DNA of 64,000 bases from assembly GCF_036588685.1 (NCBI RefSeq), contig NC_086376.1, positions 27,131,930-27,195,929 of the forward strand, in the 5' to 3' direction. The notes below the pieces were generated by a model. The model made no database searches. It was given only the letters and a program-made list of their open reading frames with translations, and was not told where the DNA came from. The position numbers and the translations under genes were made by a program. This DNA comes from Mytilus trossulus (taxonomy: Eukaryota > Mollusca > Bivalvia > Mytilida > Mytilidae). Positions within the stretch are counted from its first letter, which is position 1. The number at the start of each line of letters is the position of its first letter. Positions 45,851-57,475 of this stretch are shown one piece after another.

Positions 45851-46524
45851 CGTCAAAAGAGGAAGTTTGATTTGAATCGATCTAAAGTGAAGGTATCTTT
45901 TTAACTTCAAATGTGAACGCAGAGATCTGTTTAATCAGTACGATTGAATCGAAAATAATGTATGGCGGCAAAACTACACATCCCTGTATAATATATCAGT
46001 ATTACATGGCTTAATCCAGATTTCTCTGTTAACAGACCTTTGTGTACATGCAAGTAAAAACAAACGGAAAAGGTTTGTCTTCGCCGTAATATAAATTTGT
46101 GAAATCTGTATATTCTTTTCTTCTGGTGATTTTATTAGGAACCGCAGTTTTCTTTTTGTTACTTCCTTGAACACTACATTTTTTGTTACATTATTGAAGA
46201 AAACTAGTATAAAAATTTGAACTTGTGATTCAAGAATAACAATACATGCATAAACTTCATGCAATTTTTTTAAGTGTATTTATCAGTGTATCACAACACA
46301 AATTTAATAAATTATTTATATTTATACATGTAGTGTTTACAGTTTTACGGATAAAAGGGTCAGATCTTTTGCATTTTTAATTGGAGTGTGAACGCAGTTG
46401 TAGTCCGATAGATATTGTTATGATTAAAGATAATGTGAACCTCTTAAGACCATTGCAAGTGTGTTCAACATAGTAGGGTCCAATACTTACTGAATATTCT
46501 AATTTGGGTAGAAAAATATGCAGT
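45851..46524. other. Non-coding gap right of the minisatellite
   Basis: AT-rich; nothing recognised. The transition from array to unique sequence is abrupt near 45843-45850. Confidence 0.5.
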
Positions 46525-48329
46525 CAGGGGCGTAGCTGCCGTTAGGCACTTTAGGCACGTGCCTACACATAATTTTTCACAAATATTTTTTTTTATCCAC
46601 AAAATAAAAAATGATAAACAAAGTTATCTGTAGATGAACGGCAAAAGTTGTCAAAACTCTTTGATTATCGAATGTCATGTGCACACTAGTCTCTCGTTCT
46701 TAGTGAATGGAATGTTGGATAGAAATGAATGTTATTATGATTTTACCTTACTAGTATATAGAATCTATAAACTAGAACTTAATTAGTTGGTTCAGATCAT
46801 TTCACTTCTATCAACAAAAACTTGAATGGACCTCAACTTAGACACATGAGTGTTTTACTTTAATTAGTTGTTAGTTTTCAACTAGCTTTCCATTTTGCCT
46901 TCACCCGACTTGCCAATGTTGTTTGTCCGTTTGGCTGTGCAGGATGTATAAATACGCAGTCTCGTTAGGTCAAAATGGGGACATTAAATCCGATGCCTAG
47001 TTGTAGAGAGAATGCCACTCTTTGGGGAGTTCGTAGTTGGTCTACTAAAAGGCAGAATTTCTGCTCCTATCCAATTATCCCTCATTTTCAAATGCACATG
47101 CATTTTCAAATTTCCAGACCTTCGTTCTGGACGACACCTATTACAGGACCTAGCTCCCTGTTGTATGTATTTATTGTAAACAATAAATTGTCCAAATTCC
47201 TAAACATGTAGGGATTTTACAGTAGAGGATACTAGTAAAGAAATATGCATTTCTTGAATTTTGTTACGATGGTATGTATGTAAAGTGCGGATCCTAAAAT
47301 ATCATTTTTACTGTATATGCCATAAATGTCTACTGTAGAATGATAAATAAACAGACGATCTTTTTTTAATTTTTGAAGAAAATCAAGAAAATTAGTTAAA
47401 ATGTATGTGTTCAGAAATACATAATACTAATAAAACAAAGTAAGAGATGCGAGCGGGGTTTTATCGCGCCTAAAGCCATCCAGTTGTTAAATATATATAC
47501 CAAAATAAGTGAATATTTAGGACATTTCACGAACAGATCGTGCAGGTGCTTTATAACTAACAGGTTAGATGTTGTTGCAGTAAAAAATATTCATTTTAAT
47601 ACAATTATTAAAGTTGTATAACGTAGAATATGTTTTGTCATTCAGTTTCTTCATATTTAACTAAATTCCACTATGATGATTTCGTAATGCTAGTCATGTT
47701 TACTGTCGAATAATGATACTATTCTTTCATTTTCACTGTGGAGCGAATCATTATTATTGTATATGCGGTGCATTTTCACTGTATAATTTTATTTTATTTT
47801 ATCTATTACAGCTCATTTCTTTAAGCATGTAGAGCAAGACTTTAGTTGATTTACTTGCTTTTTTTTTAATTTGATAATCATTATGATAACACCCAATTTA
47901 ATTCAAATATTAAAAATACAGGTTAAACTATGCCTATTCATATTGTTTAAAAATGTCAATCTTATTTACAAAGAAAATTTACAAAAAAAACAATTATACA
48001 AACAAAGCAAGCCAACCAAAGTTTTGCTTTACATGCATTAGGAAATTAGCTGTAAAGCCTTAATTTAGCCGACTTGCTCAAACAATAGATAAAGTAAGAG
48101 AAAGATTTGATCAAATTTAACTTACGGAGGAAAGTTTGGTTTTAAAACACTCTAATAAATTCAATAGAAATAACATTAATTTCAAATGTATTCCATTTAG
48201 TTTCTTATAAAGCGTATAGGGATCTTTATCCTTATTTTTTTATCCATTTCCATGACATTTCACCACTAATTACGTACATCTTGATATAGATTGCACCTTT
48301 GTTTTCCCGTTTAAAAGGTTTTACACTGG

Positions 48330-48465
48330 AGCCCTTTATAACTTGCTGGTCGGTGTGAGCCAAGACTCCATGTTGAAGACCGTATTTTGACGTATAATGG
48401 TCTACTTTTATAAATTGTGACTCGGATGGAGAGTTGTCTCATTGTCACATACGACATCTATATAT
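48330..48465 (+). repeat. Dispersed Mytilus repeat, second type
   Basis: GGTCGGTGTGAGCCAAGACTC, TGTTGAAGACCGTATTTTGAC and GAGAGTTGTCTCATTGTCAC. I recognise the GTGTGAGCCAAGGCTC...GAGTTGTCTCATTGGCAC layout from Mytilus genomes. A minus-strand piece with GAGCCTTGGCTCACACC lies near 2733-2750. Confidence 0.65.
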
Positions 48466-49146
48466 GGCTCAAAAACGAAACGAGACGGGATAAAAAGGGA
48501 TAAAAGAATCTACGCTACTTTTTTAATATATTTATAATGGGATTAATATGAGTCAAAATAGAGTAAAATAGTGGGTCGCATTTGGGTATAAGCGTCACGC
48601 CGGATTGCCGATTTTTTGCAAGCGTGACAGGTGAAAGTCAAATGATTGTGTAGTGAAAAACGGGAAATGAAGTCTAGCGGGACACGGATAAAAATTAGAA
48701 CTGCATAGTATAAGCGGGATATAGGGAATCTGACAAAACAATAAGCTGAATACGGGAATCTGACAAAACAGTAAGCGGGATCCGGGATCAGAACCCCCCA
48801 ATGAGACCCAAGAATAAGATATTTTTGTATATTCATCCTATTGTTGCAGTCATGCCTTGAAGAACAAATGTATCCGATGCATGCATTTTTTTTTTTATTT
48901 TTGGTCCCTTTTTCAATTTTGTGGGGTCCAAATTTATAGACAAAAGTCCTTTAATATAGATATTTGGAATTCGTTGACATGCTGAATCTAACCGTGTATC
49001 TAGTTTGGGGATTTCTTTTGCCTAGTTGCTGAAATAGCCCACATAGAGTTCCAAAGGGTGTAAAATCAACAAAAATTAATTGTAGCATGCATTTCGCGTA
49101 CAATAACCCAAATGTGCATGGTTTTACCTCTGCGGTAGTATCCATT

Positions 49147-49235
49147 CGCGGATCTACAATTTTTCATAAGTAGGGACCCACTGACTGCCTAAGAGGGCCC
49201 GCTGCTTTCCCTTCCAGTGATTCCCTATATAAGTT
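49147..49235 (+). repeat. hAT-like MITE fragment
   Basis: CGGATCTACAATTTTTCATA, then GACCCACTGACTGCCTAAG and CCAGTGATTCCCTATATAAG; related to the copies at 29707 and 54622. It lies inside the 46525-50368 element. Confidence 0.6.
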
Positions 49236-50242
49236 AAAATCAAGGAGAAACGTAATCTGAAGAATACAATATGACATTTTGAGAATCGCTTTTGTTACAA
49301 GTTTGAAAAGCTATATATTTGATGAAGAATGAATGAGGAGTTTGTATTTCAATTTGAAAATACATGTTTCATAAATCCTAAAGTCATCAACTAAGGTTTT
49401 TTTCATTTGTTGCAAGTGCATTTATCACATAATTCTACAATGAAAATTCCTCGCATCTTTGAAAATTCTACATTAATAATGACTGCACTAACAGTGATAA
49501 TTCATCGCATCTATAGTTAAAATGGATCGCTTTCAATAATCGATATGCTATATTATGATGCTTTTATAACACTTATTTGAACTTTAATGCTATGATTGTA
49601 TATTATAAAGACATATCACAATGAAAATATGTTAAAACTTAACTTAAAATCCTTTAACTTGATATTTTCAAAACGTAAACAAATACAGTTTTCCCATGAT
49701 CCTTTATTCTACAATAGACATACCCGCATATAACAGTAAAAATGAACTAGCTGGATTCGCACTTTATATACATTGGGTATGAACAGAACAGAACTGTGTG
49801 TATGTGTTTGTGTGGCTAGGGTGAAGGTTAATAAGAATAAAAAAAGATCAATGATTTTTGTCTAGCCAAACGGATCGTTTTACTATATAGAAATATTAGT
49901 TTTTACGTGGATTCACTTTTTTTTAATGAAGGATCGTCACAATATTTACTATTAATTAAGTTATACGTATATATCAATCAGAACGGAATAGATATGAAAA
50001 TACCAAACAGGGTGTACTGCTTCATTAAATGGATACGCTGATCTACGCTGGGCAGTGCATATTGTGATTTTTTTCTCCATATTTCCGATTGTACTGCGTT
50101 ACCTAATTCACTAGTCAGATTACTCATAATTCCCCGAACTTTTCATCATGTATATAATAATTATCACGAATAAATAACCAGTAAATTTAATATTTTTGTA
50201 CATAAAATTATACAGCTAAAATGCTTAAAACCGTTTTCCGTC

Positions 50243-50287
50243 GGGGGGCTTCGCCCCCCTGAACCCCCTACCAGGGCTCTGCCCTGG
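50243..50287. repeat. Two GC-rich hairpins near the right end of the 3.8-kb element
   Basis: GGGGGGC-TTC-GCCCCCC (50243-50259) and CCAGGGC-TCT-GCCCTGG (50271-50287), both perfect 7-bp stems, in otherwise AT-rich DNA. Subterminal hairpins are common in non-autonomous elements. Confidence 0.8.
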
Positions 50288-50368
50288 ACCTACTGGTGGC
50301 CTTAAGCGGCCCCCAGACCCCCTGCCGATTGGTGCCTACAGTTGGCTGAATACCTAGCTACGCCCCTG

Positions 50369-50797
50369 GCAGTAATGTATTTTTATTCTTGTTTAAAGCA
50401 TATTATTTTATTTTTCTCGGAAATGATAGTGACTTGTCTGCGAATCTTTTTTTTGTTACCTTATTGTTTTTAAAAATGCAATGATTTTATCAATCATTTA
50501 AACATTTCCCGAAGAGGAGTTATTGTTTTAAATGCAATGCTTTTATAAATTATTTAAACATTTCCCGAAGAGGAGTGTGCGAATTTTATAGTGAAACTTG
50601 TACCCGATATCGAACCATCATTGTGCCTAGCCCGGAGGTAAAGCCTCGCACACGGTGACAGGCTATTTGTACTATTGAAGTTTAAATTAACTTTATCTTT
50701 ACCTTTTGTTCTCTAAAATATATAATTTTTTTTTTAAATCTTTTAACTTATTAAACATATGGTATAAACATCCTATTGTCTCATAAAAGGAATCCAA
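50369..50797. other. Short non-coding gap between two elements
   Basis: Contains an approximate 52-bp direct repeat (TTTAAACATTTCCCGAAGAG at about 50498 and 50548). No gene. Confidence 0.5.
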
Positions 50798-50892
50798 CTT
50801 TTGATAGCAGTGACATCAGCGATGTACTTACACACAGTCCAGGGCCACCAACATCCTGCTCTTCACCATCTAAACCAACAAAGCAATACAAA

Positions 50893-51560
50893 CCACATAG
50901 CTCACAAATGAAAATTATAGTCATCAACTTTCAAAGTATAAAAAACAAAAAAGCAGAGGTGATGAACCTAATTGAGCAATCAGACCCAAGTATCATCATG
51001 GGCACGGAAACATGGCTGCTGCCGTCAATATGCAGTGCAGAAATATTTCCGCCAAACTATGAAGTCATCCGCAAAGACAGGAAAGATGGACATGGAGGAG
51101 TTCTTTTGGCAATAAAGAAGGAATACATCTCTGTCTCCATTGAAACCACAACAACATCTGAGGCAGTATTTGCTAAACTAAACCTGGGCAAAAATTTGTC
51201 ACTCATTATAGGATCTGTATATAGACCACCATCAAGCGACACCAACTACATGGAACAACTTTGCGAAACTATTGAACAGGTACACCAAAGCAACAAAAAT
51301 TCAGTTGTATGGATAGGGGTGATTTAAACCTTCCCGACATTAACTGGAACTCAACATCTATTTAAGGAAATAAAGTAAACTCTGGTATCAACAAAAGACT
51401 CCTAGACATGATCCACAACTGTCATATGGAGCAAACAGTCACTTTTCCCACCCGTCTGGACAACACACTGGACTTGTTTCTTACAAACCGGCCAAGCTTA
51501 ATCAACAGATGCTCTCCTTTACCTGGTATATCAGATCATGATGCAGTCTTTATTGAATCA
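50893..51560 (+). pseudogene. LINE endonuclease domain, frameshifted
   Basis: The EEP/APE endonuclease starts near MKIIVINFQSIKNKKAEV and shows GTETWL (catalytic Glu), GHGGVLLAIKK, SVYRPP and, after a frameshift, DLNLPDINWN and SDHD (catalytic His region). The shift near 51316 is consistent with loss of one G from a G run (WIG/GDLN). A TAA follows at about 51363. The domain nicks target DNA to prime reverse transcription in active LINEs. Confidence 0.88.
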
Positions 51561-53700
51561 CCAGCAGCTGCAAAACGAGGGAAACCGGTAAAACGGAAAA
51601 TACACCTATGGAAAAGAGCAGATAATGAAAAACTGAAAAAAGAATGTCTAGAATTCCTACAACAATTCCTAGACAAATACACCATTCAGTCATCTATAGC
51701 AGAGATGTGGCTAGACATCAGTACCGCACTAACTAACATCCTAGATTCCCCAGTACCATCAAAGATTACCACCAGCCGCTTTAGTCAACCCTGGATCACA
51801 AAAGAGATAAAAGCACTATCACGGCGTAAGAAAAGATGCTTTAATAGGGTCAAATCAACAAACAGATCAAGGGACAAGAAAAAGTACCAACATCTAAAAT
51901 CTGCAACAAAAACAGCATGCAAAAAGGCCTACAATGATTATCTAACCAACATAATCTCACCAGATTGCACTTCTAATCCAAAACGCTTCTGGAGTATTTA
52001 TTAACAGTAAAAACAAGGACAGCAGTGGAGTGGCACCCCTTAAAGCAACAGATGGCCTTACATATTCAGAACCAACGGCAAAAGCGAACATCTTGAACAA
52101 CCAATTTTCATCGGTATTTAACTCCAACGAACCAGAAGACAACATCAAACCAAAGGGTAAACAGAAGTTCCCGAATATGTTTAACATTAACATCACAGAA
52201 CCAGGTGTATTAAAACTACTTCAAGGCCTTAAAATCCACAAAGCTACTGGGCCAGATGGATTGTCAGCTAGACTGTTGAAGTTCATAGGCTCTGAAATAG
52301 CAACAGTCTTCACAGTCTTTTTCCAGGCATCCATTAACCAAGGAGCGATCCCAAAGGAATGGAAGAAGGCAGACGTAGTTCCTATATTTAAGAAAGGTGT
52401 TAAGAACCGCCCTGAAAACTGTCAGACCTGTCTTACTCACATCCATCCCCTGTAAAATGCTGGAGCATATAATCACGAGCAGCATAATGAAACACATAGA
52501 GAAACACACCATACTTACAGACGCACAGCATGGCTTCCGTAAACACAGATCCTGTGAATCTCAACTCATAATCACTATCCAGGATCTAGCCAAAACAGTC
52601 GATAACACCGGACAAACAGATGTCATCCTCCTTGACTTCTCCAAGGCTTTCGACAAGGTTCCTCATAAGCGACTTATGCATAAGCTACATCACTACGGAA
52701 TATGAGGCAGTCTCCATTGCTGGATTGAAGACTTTCTAAACGAAAGAACACAACATGTCGTTCTCGAAAACGGTAAATCCAATACTGCACCTGTCCAATC
52801 AGGAGTTTCTCAGGGCAGTGTCCTTGGACCCATCCTTTTTCTACTTTACATTAACGACCTTCCAGGTTACACAGTAAACAAATCATCAGTTATACTTTTT
52901 GCAGATGACTGCGTATTGTACAGGTAAATAAAAAAAACACCAAAGATGCAGAACTACTACAACAAGATCTGGAAACCCTACAAGAATGGGAGAATGATTG
53001 GCTCATGGAATTTCATCCCAAAAAGTGCCAAGTCATTCACATTACCAACAAGAGGAAATAAATTAGACAGCCATATATCATCCATGGTCACGTCTTAGAG
53101 GAAGTAGAATGTGCAAAATATCTGGGGGCCAACATCCACCACAAACTAAACTGGACTACTCACATAGACCAAGTAGTAAGAAAAGCCAACAACACCAGGG
53201 CTTTCTACAGAGAAATATATCCCAATGCCCACGAAAGACCAAGGAACTCTACTACAAGACCCTTATGAGACCACAGATGGAGTATGCAAGCATCATTTGG
53301 GATCCACACACAGCAAACAACATCCACAACCTGGAAATGGTACAACGTAGGGCAGCAAGATTTGTTACTGGTGACTACCACCGAACCACTAGTGTAACAA
53401 ACCTATTACACCAGCTGCAATGGCCAACCCTACAAGAGCGTAGAGCTACGAATAAAGTCATAATGATGTACCGCATAGTTAACCACTTGGTTGCAATACC
53501 AACATCCTTCTTAATCCCAACAGCAGCAACATTAAGAGGACACAACCAACGATTCCTTGTTCCATTCGCAAGAACGCAGCTTACCAGTACTCGTTCTTCC
53601 CAGACGCCATCAGATTATGGAACAGTCTGCCACCAACTACTGTAGCCTGCAACTCAATTGACACATTCAAGTGTGAGTTGCAGAAGACCAAGATGTATTA
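51561..53700 (+). pseudogene. LINE reverse transcriptase domain, multiple lesions
   Basis: The linker (KRKIHLWKRADNEK...) and RT motifs are visible in pieces: KATGPDGLSARLLK, IPKEWKKADVVPIFKKG, TSIPCKMLEHI, AQHGFRKHRSCESQL, VILLDFSKAFDKVPH, SQGSVLGPILFLLYINDLP, FADDCVLYR, KYLGANIHHKLNW and LMRPQMEYASIIWDP. Lesions: frameshifts near 52000, 52430, 52930 and 53205; in-frame stops at about 52703 (TGA, probably from CGA) and 53060 (TAA). The element cannot make a working protein. Confidence 0.9.
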
Positions 53701-53851
53701 AGGACTGTGCGAAATTTTTAACTGTACATACTATTTTTTAACTGCACAGTCACTGTAAATATTGGTTTGTCTGCACCACGCATCAGTTCGATAATACACC
53801 AGATGGTGATATGAACTGTATATGGAAGACGAAGAAGAAGAAGGAATCCAA

Positions 53852-54615
53852 ACGGAGAACGGTATTCAAATCATGAATCTTAACTTAAAGCAGATCTGTA
53901 AATGATCATAAATAGCGTGACATAATTTTAGATACTTGTTTTTAAAATACAGTCTTATAAACTTAAGTAACCCCACCTCACTGTATGACTATCCAGGTAA
54001 ATATTAAAAGCATTAAACCTATATCCCAAGTGGGAGTGCTCCGATGTATAACGGAGGAAAATACCTGTACTGAACAGAACATAGCAGTTTTTAATCGTTT
54101 CACTCCCCTAATCGTAAAGGCACTATGAATTTATGATTTGGAAAGGGGATATTTTGGGCAGATTTTGAAAGATAATCATGTAGTTATTTAGACAAAATAC
54201 GCGACTTTTGAATTATGTGTATCATAACATAATTGCGTTTATTGATTGTATATGAGATTGTGTCTCATTTTAAAAGCTTTTCACTTCATTTCCATCTATA
54301 AATATAACCGTTTCATCATAATAAATGGACAAAAATGTCTGTGTTTACAACTAAAAAACTAATGCACAAAGTAACTAGTACAGTTTGAAAAGATTAAAGG
54401 CCTGGCATCCACTGATATGTAAATATTTAAATGCATGTTGTATTACAGAAAGATAAAATATTTTTATTTTTGATGGACTCTGTCTCTGTTATTTCATTCT
54501 TGCTGTTTGTGTAAAAATAAACAAAACCCTGTATTATATTTGATACTTTCCACTCAGTTACAATTTAACTCACGTATTGTTGTGTATACATCTATTGTCC
54601 ATGTCAAGCATGGAC
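53852..54615. other. Non-coding gap between LINE and MITE
   Basis: AT-rich unique-looking sequence; nothing recognised. Confidence 0.5.
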
Positions 54616-54775
54616 AATCAACCGGGCCGGATCCAGAACTTTTCATAAGGGGGGCCGCTTCAGTCATGCTTCAGAGATTCCCTACATGCACAAACAAATG
54701 TATATATATATAAACAACCATTTTTTTCTCAAGTAAAGGGGGCAACCCCTCCAGCCCCCCTGGATCTGTCTATGA
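54616..54775 (+). mobile_element. hAT-like MITE, imperfect copy
   Basis: GGCCGGATCCAG at the left, AACTTTTCATAAGGGGGGCC, TTCAGTCATGCTTCAGAGATT, and CCCCCCTGGATCTG at the right. The ends are inverted (GGATCCAG against CTGGATC). Same family as the copy at 29707-29840. Confidence 0.65.
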
Positions 54776-55905
54776 TCAATACAATATAAGACATGTCTTT
54801 AACTGTCTGAGATGAGCATCTCAAAGATTTAATTAACCCAACCTGAGTTATAGTAGCCTAAGACCCAACTTAGTGTCAATCAGGTAAAGTGAAAAATGCC
54901 CATCAAAATCAAACAAAATCTTTCTGAAGCACAATATTCATTCAACTTTTATATATCTAGTGGATGCCAAGCCTTTTAAAAACTTCCCCTACTTGACAGG
55001 TGAGACTGCACTTAAATTAGTTTACATGATGAACATACAGCCACATTTATTCAACTCAAAATTTGTTACTTACATGTAGTAACACATTAGTAACATAAGA
55101 AACTCTGTCATGACTCAGAATCTAAATATATCAGAAAACCATAACAATTTTGATTACTTTTAAAATTGCATAAAGATCGTCTTTTTTTTTGAATAAAAAT
55201 GTCTTTAAAATATGATGACATGCAGTTTATATCTGAATTCAGTTTTCTATTTTTGATTTGAAACAAGAAGTTCAAAAGATATGAGTACAAATATTCTATT
55301 TTGACAAAAATATGTTATAAATAATAGTTGTTGACCTGGAGTTATCCTTCTTTGTATACTGTATGGACCAACTCTCCTTCATCTATTATTTTTTTGTTTT
55401 TGTTAGATGTATTGATAATCAAAATAATATTTTTTTTGTCTGTACATTTACGTGTTTGTAACTTTTTTTGCATGCTTAAATGAGCCTTATGATTAGAAAA
55501 ATTAGTAAATATCATATAAACCTGTAGCAATCTGAAATACCAGTTAACATGATCAATTAATGACGTATCAATGACCAGGCACATTGTAAGTGTTATAATA
55601 AGTGGTGCTATAATCCTCATTTTATAAGACGGTCATAACGCATTGTAATGAAACGATACTTATTAAGTTAATAAAAAAGAAAATACAGTTGAACATAAAG
55701 TGTTTAAATCAACTATAGTAAAAGAATGCTACAGTACATTTATGTCAGGCTGAAAATCATTGATAACAACTTTGAGTATATAATCTTTTTATACATTTTG
55801 ACTTGGACAGAGAGTTGTCTTACATGTATGGCACTTACACCACATCTTCTTATTTATACTTTACTTAGTCCTGAATGACATGAATGATATCTATCTATTT
55901 TTCAG
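54776..55905. other. Region upstream of UBOX5; first exon not located
   Basis: Should hold the UBOX5 promoter, intron or 5' exon unless these lie further left. Plausible donors exist (for example CAG|GTAAAG near 54890), but none can be assigned. A Mytilus repeat relic is at 55795-55858 (GACAGAGAGTTGTCTTACAT, CACCACATCTTC). Confidence 0.45.
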
Positions 55906-57475
55906 GGTTTTAATTTATGATTTCTGTGATGGTAGAGGAATGTCCAGCATCAGTTGTGACAAAGTGTGCACTGATAGCAACCCTGTTGAAAATCTGGTAT
56001 CTGTTCAGTATCACAATAAAATGGCAGGATTTATTGGAGAAAATTTCATCAGACCTCCTGTTAATGTTACTTTACAATTCCCATGTAATATTGAAGTTTT
56101 CCGTGTTATTATTAATCCAGTAGTAGGGGCACAAAAATCAAATGGATTTGAAATTTATACATGTTCAAATAAAGTAGACACATCACACTTGCTTCAAAAC
56201 AAAATACCTGTAGTGTCTAGCAAAAGTTCTTTCTTTGTTCCTATTGGTAAAATGATTGTTGATAAACCTGGAGTTATTTGTTTCACTAATGGTCAGTTTA
56301 GATGTGACGAATCTAATAGTTCAGTTCCGCCAATGGATCAATATTGTTACCATGGTGAACTGAGACATGGTAGATCTAGTGCTTTAAATTTTGTCAGCCA
56401 TCTTACTGTCAGAATTACAAGAACAGTTAGTGGAAGTGCAGTGTGTATCAAGAAGTTAGAAGTTTTAGGAAGACCTTCAAAATCATGCTCAGATTGTGTC
56501 CTCAACAAACTTAAACAAATGTTTTCACCAAGAATACAAAGTAGTGATGGTTCGGCTATGATTCAAAATGAAAAAGCCGACAATGTGCAACAATCAAACT
56601 GTGATCTTTTTTCACGTAACAATGTAGATATTCCAGAGGATTTTATAGACAGTATCACTCAGGAAATAATGACAATGCCAATGGTATTACCATGTGGTAA
56701 AAATATTGATCAGTCAACACTGGAAAAACATGTTTCAGCAGAAGCCTCATGGGGTAGAATGCCAAGTGATCCCTTCACTGGCATGTTGTTTGACAGTCAG
56801 AAAAAGGCAACTCCTAATCTTCCACTGAAGGGGAGGATAGATCAGTTTGTTCTTCAGAATTTAGATAGACTTCAAAATATACCAAGGACATTAGGAAGAG
56901 ATGCAAAGGAAGGACCGTCTACAAGTAGACTTGTTAGTACTGAAAATATACAACAATCAACTAGCAAAACTGATACAAAACAAAATGAGTATCAACCTAA
57001 GAATGTTGGGAAAAGAAAGAATGTGTGTGATTCTGTTCTTGACTTGTCAAAAGATAGCGATTCGTTTGTAGAGGTTTCACTTGATCATAGAAAGAAATCC
57101 AAAAGGGAAAAGATTATAGATTTGACAGCAAATGATTCAGAGACACCTACAGATTGTGATGAAATAATTGATCTAACATCTAGTGAACCTCTAAAGGGTT
57201 CAAAAACCCATGCATCTGATCTTCAGAGTAGTCTTGATAGTGCCTTATTGACAACACTAGGTACATTACCATCATTTACAAAACCTGTTAAAACAAAACA
57301 AGCACCTGTTTGTTGTAGCCTTTGTAAAACTGTGGACAGCCAAATTAATTATAAACTTTCCTGTTGTCATTACATTTGTAGGAGTTGTCTCACAAAGTCT
57401 CCAAACACAGTTTTATGTCAAATTTGTAAAATTCCAACAGAAAAAAGAGATGCAGTGCGTGCACATATCACATAA
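55906..57475 (+). CDS. UBOX5: U-box E3 ubiquitin ligase UBOX5 / RNF37
   Basis: One long exon after acceptor TTTTTCAG|GGTTTT. Numbering assumes the first exon base completes an ATG with an upstream exon ending in AT (giving MVLIYDFCD, collinear with vertebrate UBOX5); the protein is then 523 aa against 541 in human. That exon was not found, and ATG 55940 is the fallback start. Order: N-terminal beta-rich region (NPVENLVS, FIRPPVNVTLQFPCNIEV, CIKKLEVLGRP); U-box about 243-320 (IPEDFIDSITQEIM, LPCGKNIDQSTLEKH, DPFTG); a disordered linker with LDLS (379-382) and two IIDLT motifs (404-408, 421-425) beside acidic residues; a conserved LLTTLGTLPSFT helix; and a C-terminal RING-like zinc site (CSLC, CCHYICRSC, CQIC). 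The U-box recruits an E2; vertebrate RNF37 binds UBE2 enzymes and the p97/VCP segregase. The frame is intact. The tandem SUMO-interaction-like motifs are the unusual part. Confidence 0.94.
57113..57178 (+). other. Tandem SUMO-interaction-like motifs in UBOX5
   Basis: Codons at 57113-57127 and 57164-57178 both encode IIDLT, each followed by Ser/Asp/Glu residues (ANDSETPTDCDE and SSE). The pattern [VI][VI]DLT plus acidic/Ser residues is the standard SUMO-interaction motif. A weaker VLDLSKDSDS lies about 26 residues upstream. Confidence 0.7.

Larger units (their letters stand above)
46525..50368. mobile_element. 3.8-kb DNA transposon-like element, no transposase seen
   Basis: The 13-bp terminal inverted repeats are perfect: CAGGGGCGTAGCT at 46525-46537 and AGCTACGCCCCTG at 50356-50368. 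Both are flanked by GCAGT (46520-46524 and 50369-50373), a 5-bp target duplication. Just inside the left end are TTTAGGCAC and the palindrome GGCACGTGCC; the right end also has GTGCCTACA. The interior is AT-rich, with Mytilus-type repeat fragments (about 48330-48465, 49147-49235) and no ORF that looks like a transposase, so it is non-autonomous or eroded. The CAGGGGCGTAGC ends suggest a hAT-like element; 5-bp duplications are unusual but reported for some hAT groups. Confidence 0.75.
50798..53840 (+). mobile_element. 5'-truncated, inactivated non-LTR retrotransposon (LINE)
   Basis: An APE-type endonuclease followed by a reverse transcriptase in LINE order. The copy is flanked by an 11-bp target duplication, AAGGAATCCAA (50787-50797 and 53841-53851), and ends in a (GAA)n-like tail. 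The insertion starts inside the ORF2 N-terminus, a usual 5' truncation. Layout and motifs (SDHD, GFRKHRSCESQLI, FADD) are those of the jockey/CR1/L2 assemblage; the exact clade is undetermined. Several frameshifts and stops make it dead. Confidence 0.92.

Noticed and set aside
36454..45910. Very long ORFs (up to 2190 codons) on both strands across the minisatellite, such as LPLLLPQP, YHCCYHNL and VVRKVVVTT repeats
   Set aside because: They follow from a 27-bp unit lacking stops in several frames. The frame changes at every unit indel, the same DNA is open on both strands, and no non-repetitive domain or start context is attached.
50776..50797. LINE ORF starting at 50776 with MSHKRNPTF
   Set aside because: The frame begins with TTG in host flanking DNA and the target duplication. 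The element itself starts at 50798.
55917..56123. 68-codon ORF beginning at an ATG near the UBOX5 exon start
   Set aside because: Out of frame with the clear UBOX5 protein and without any domain.
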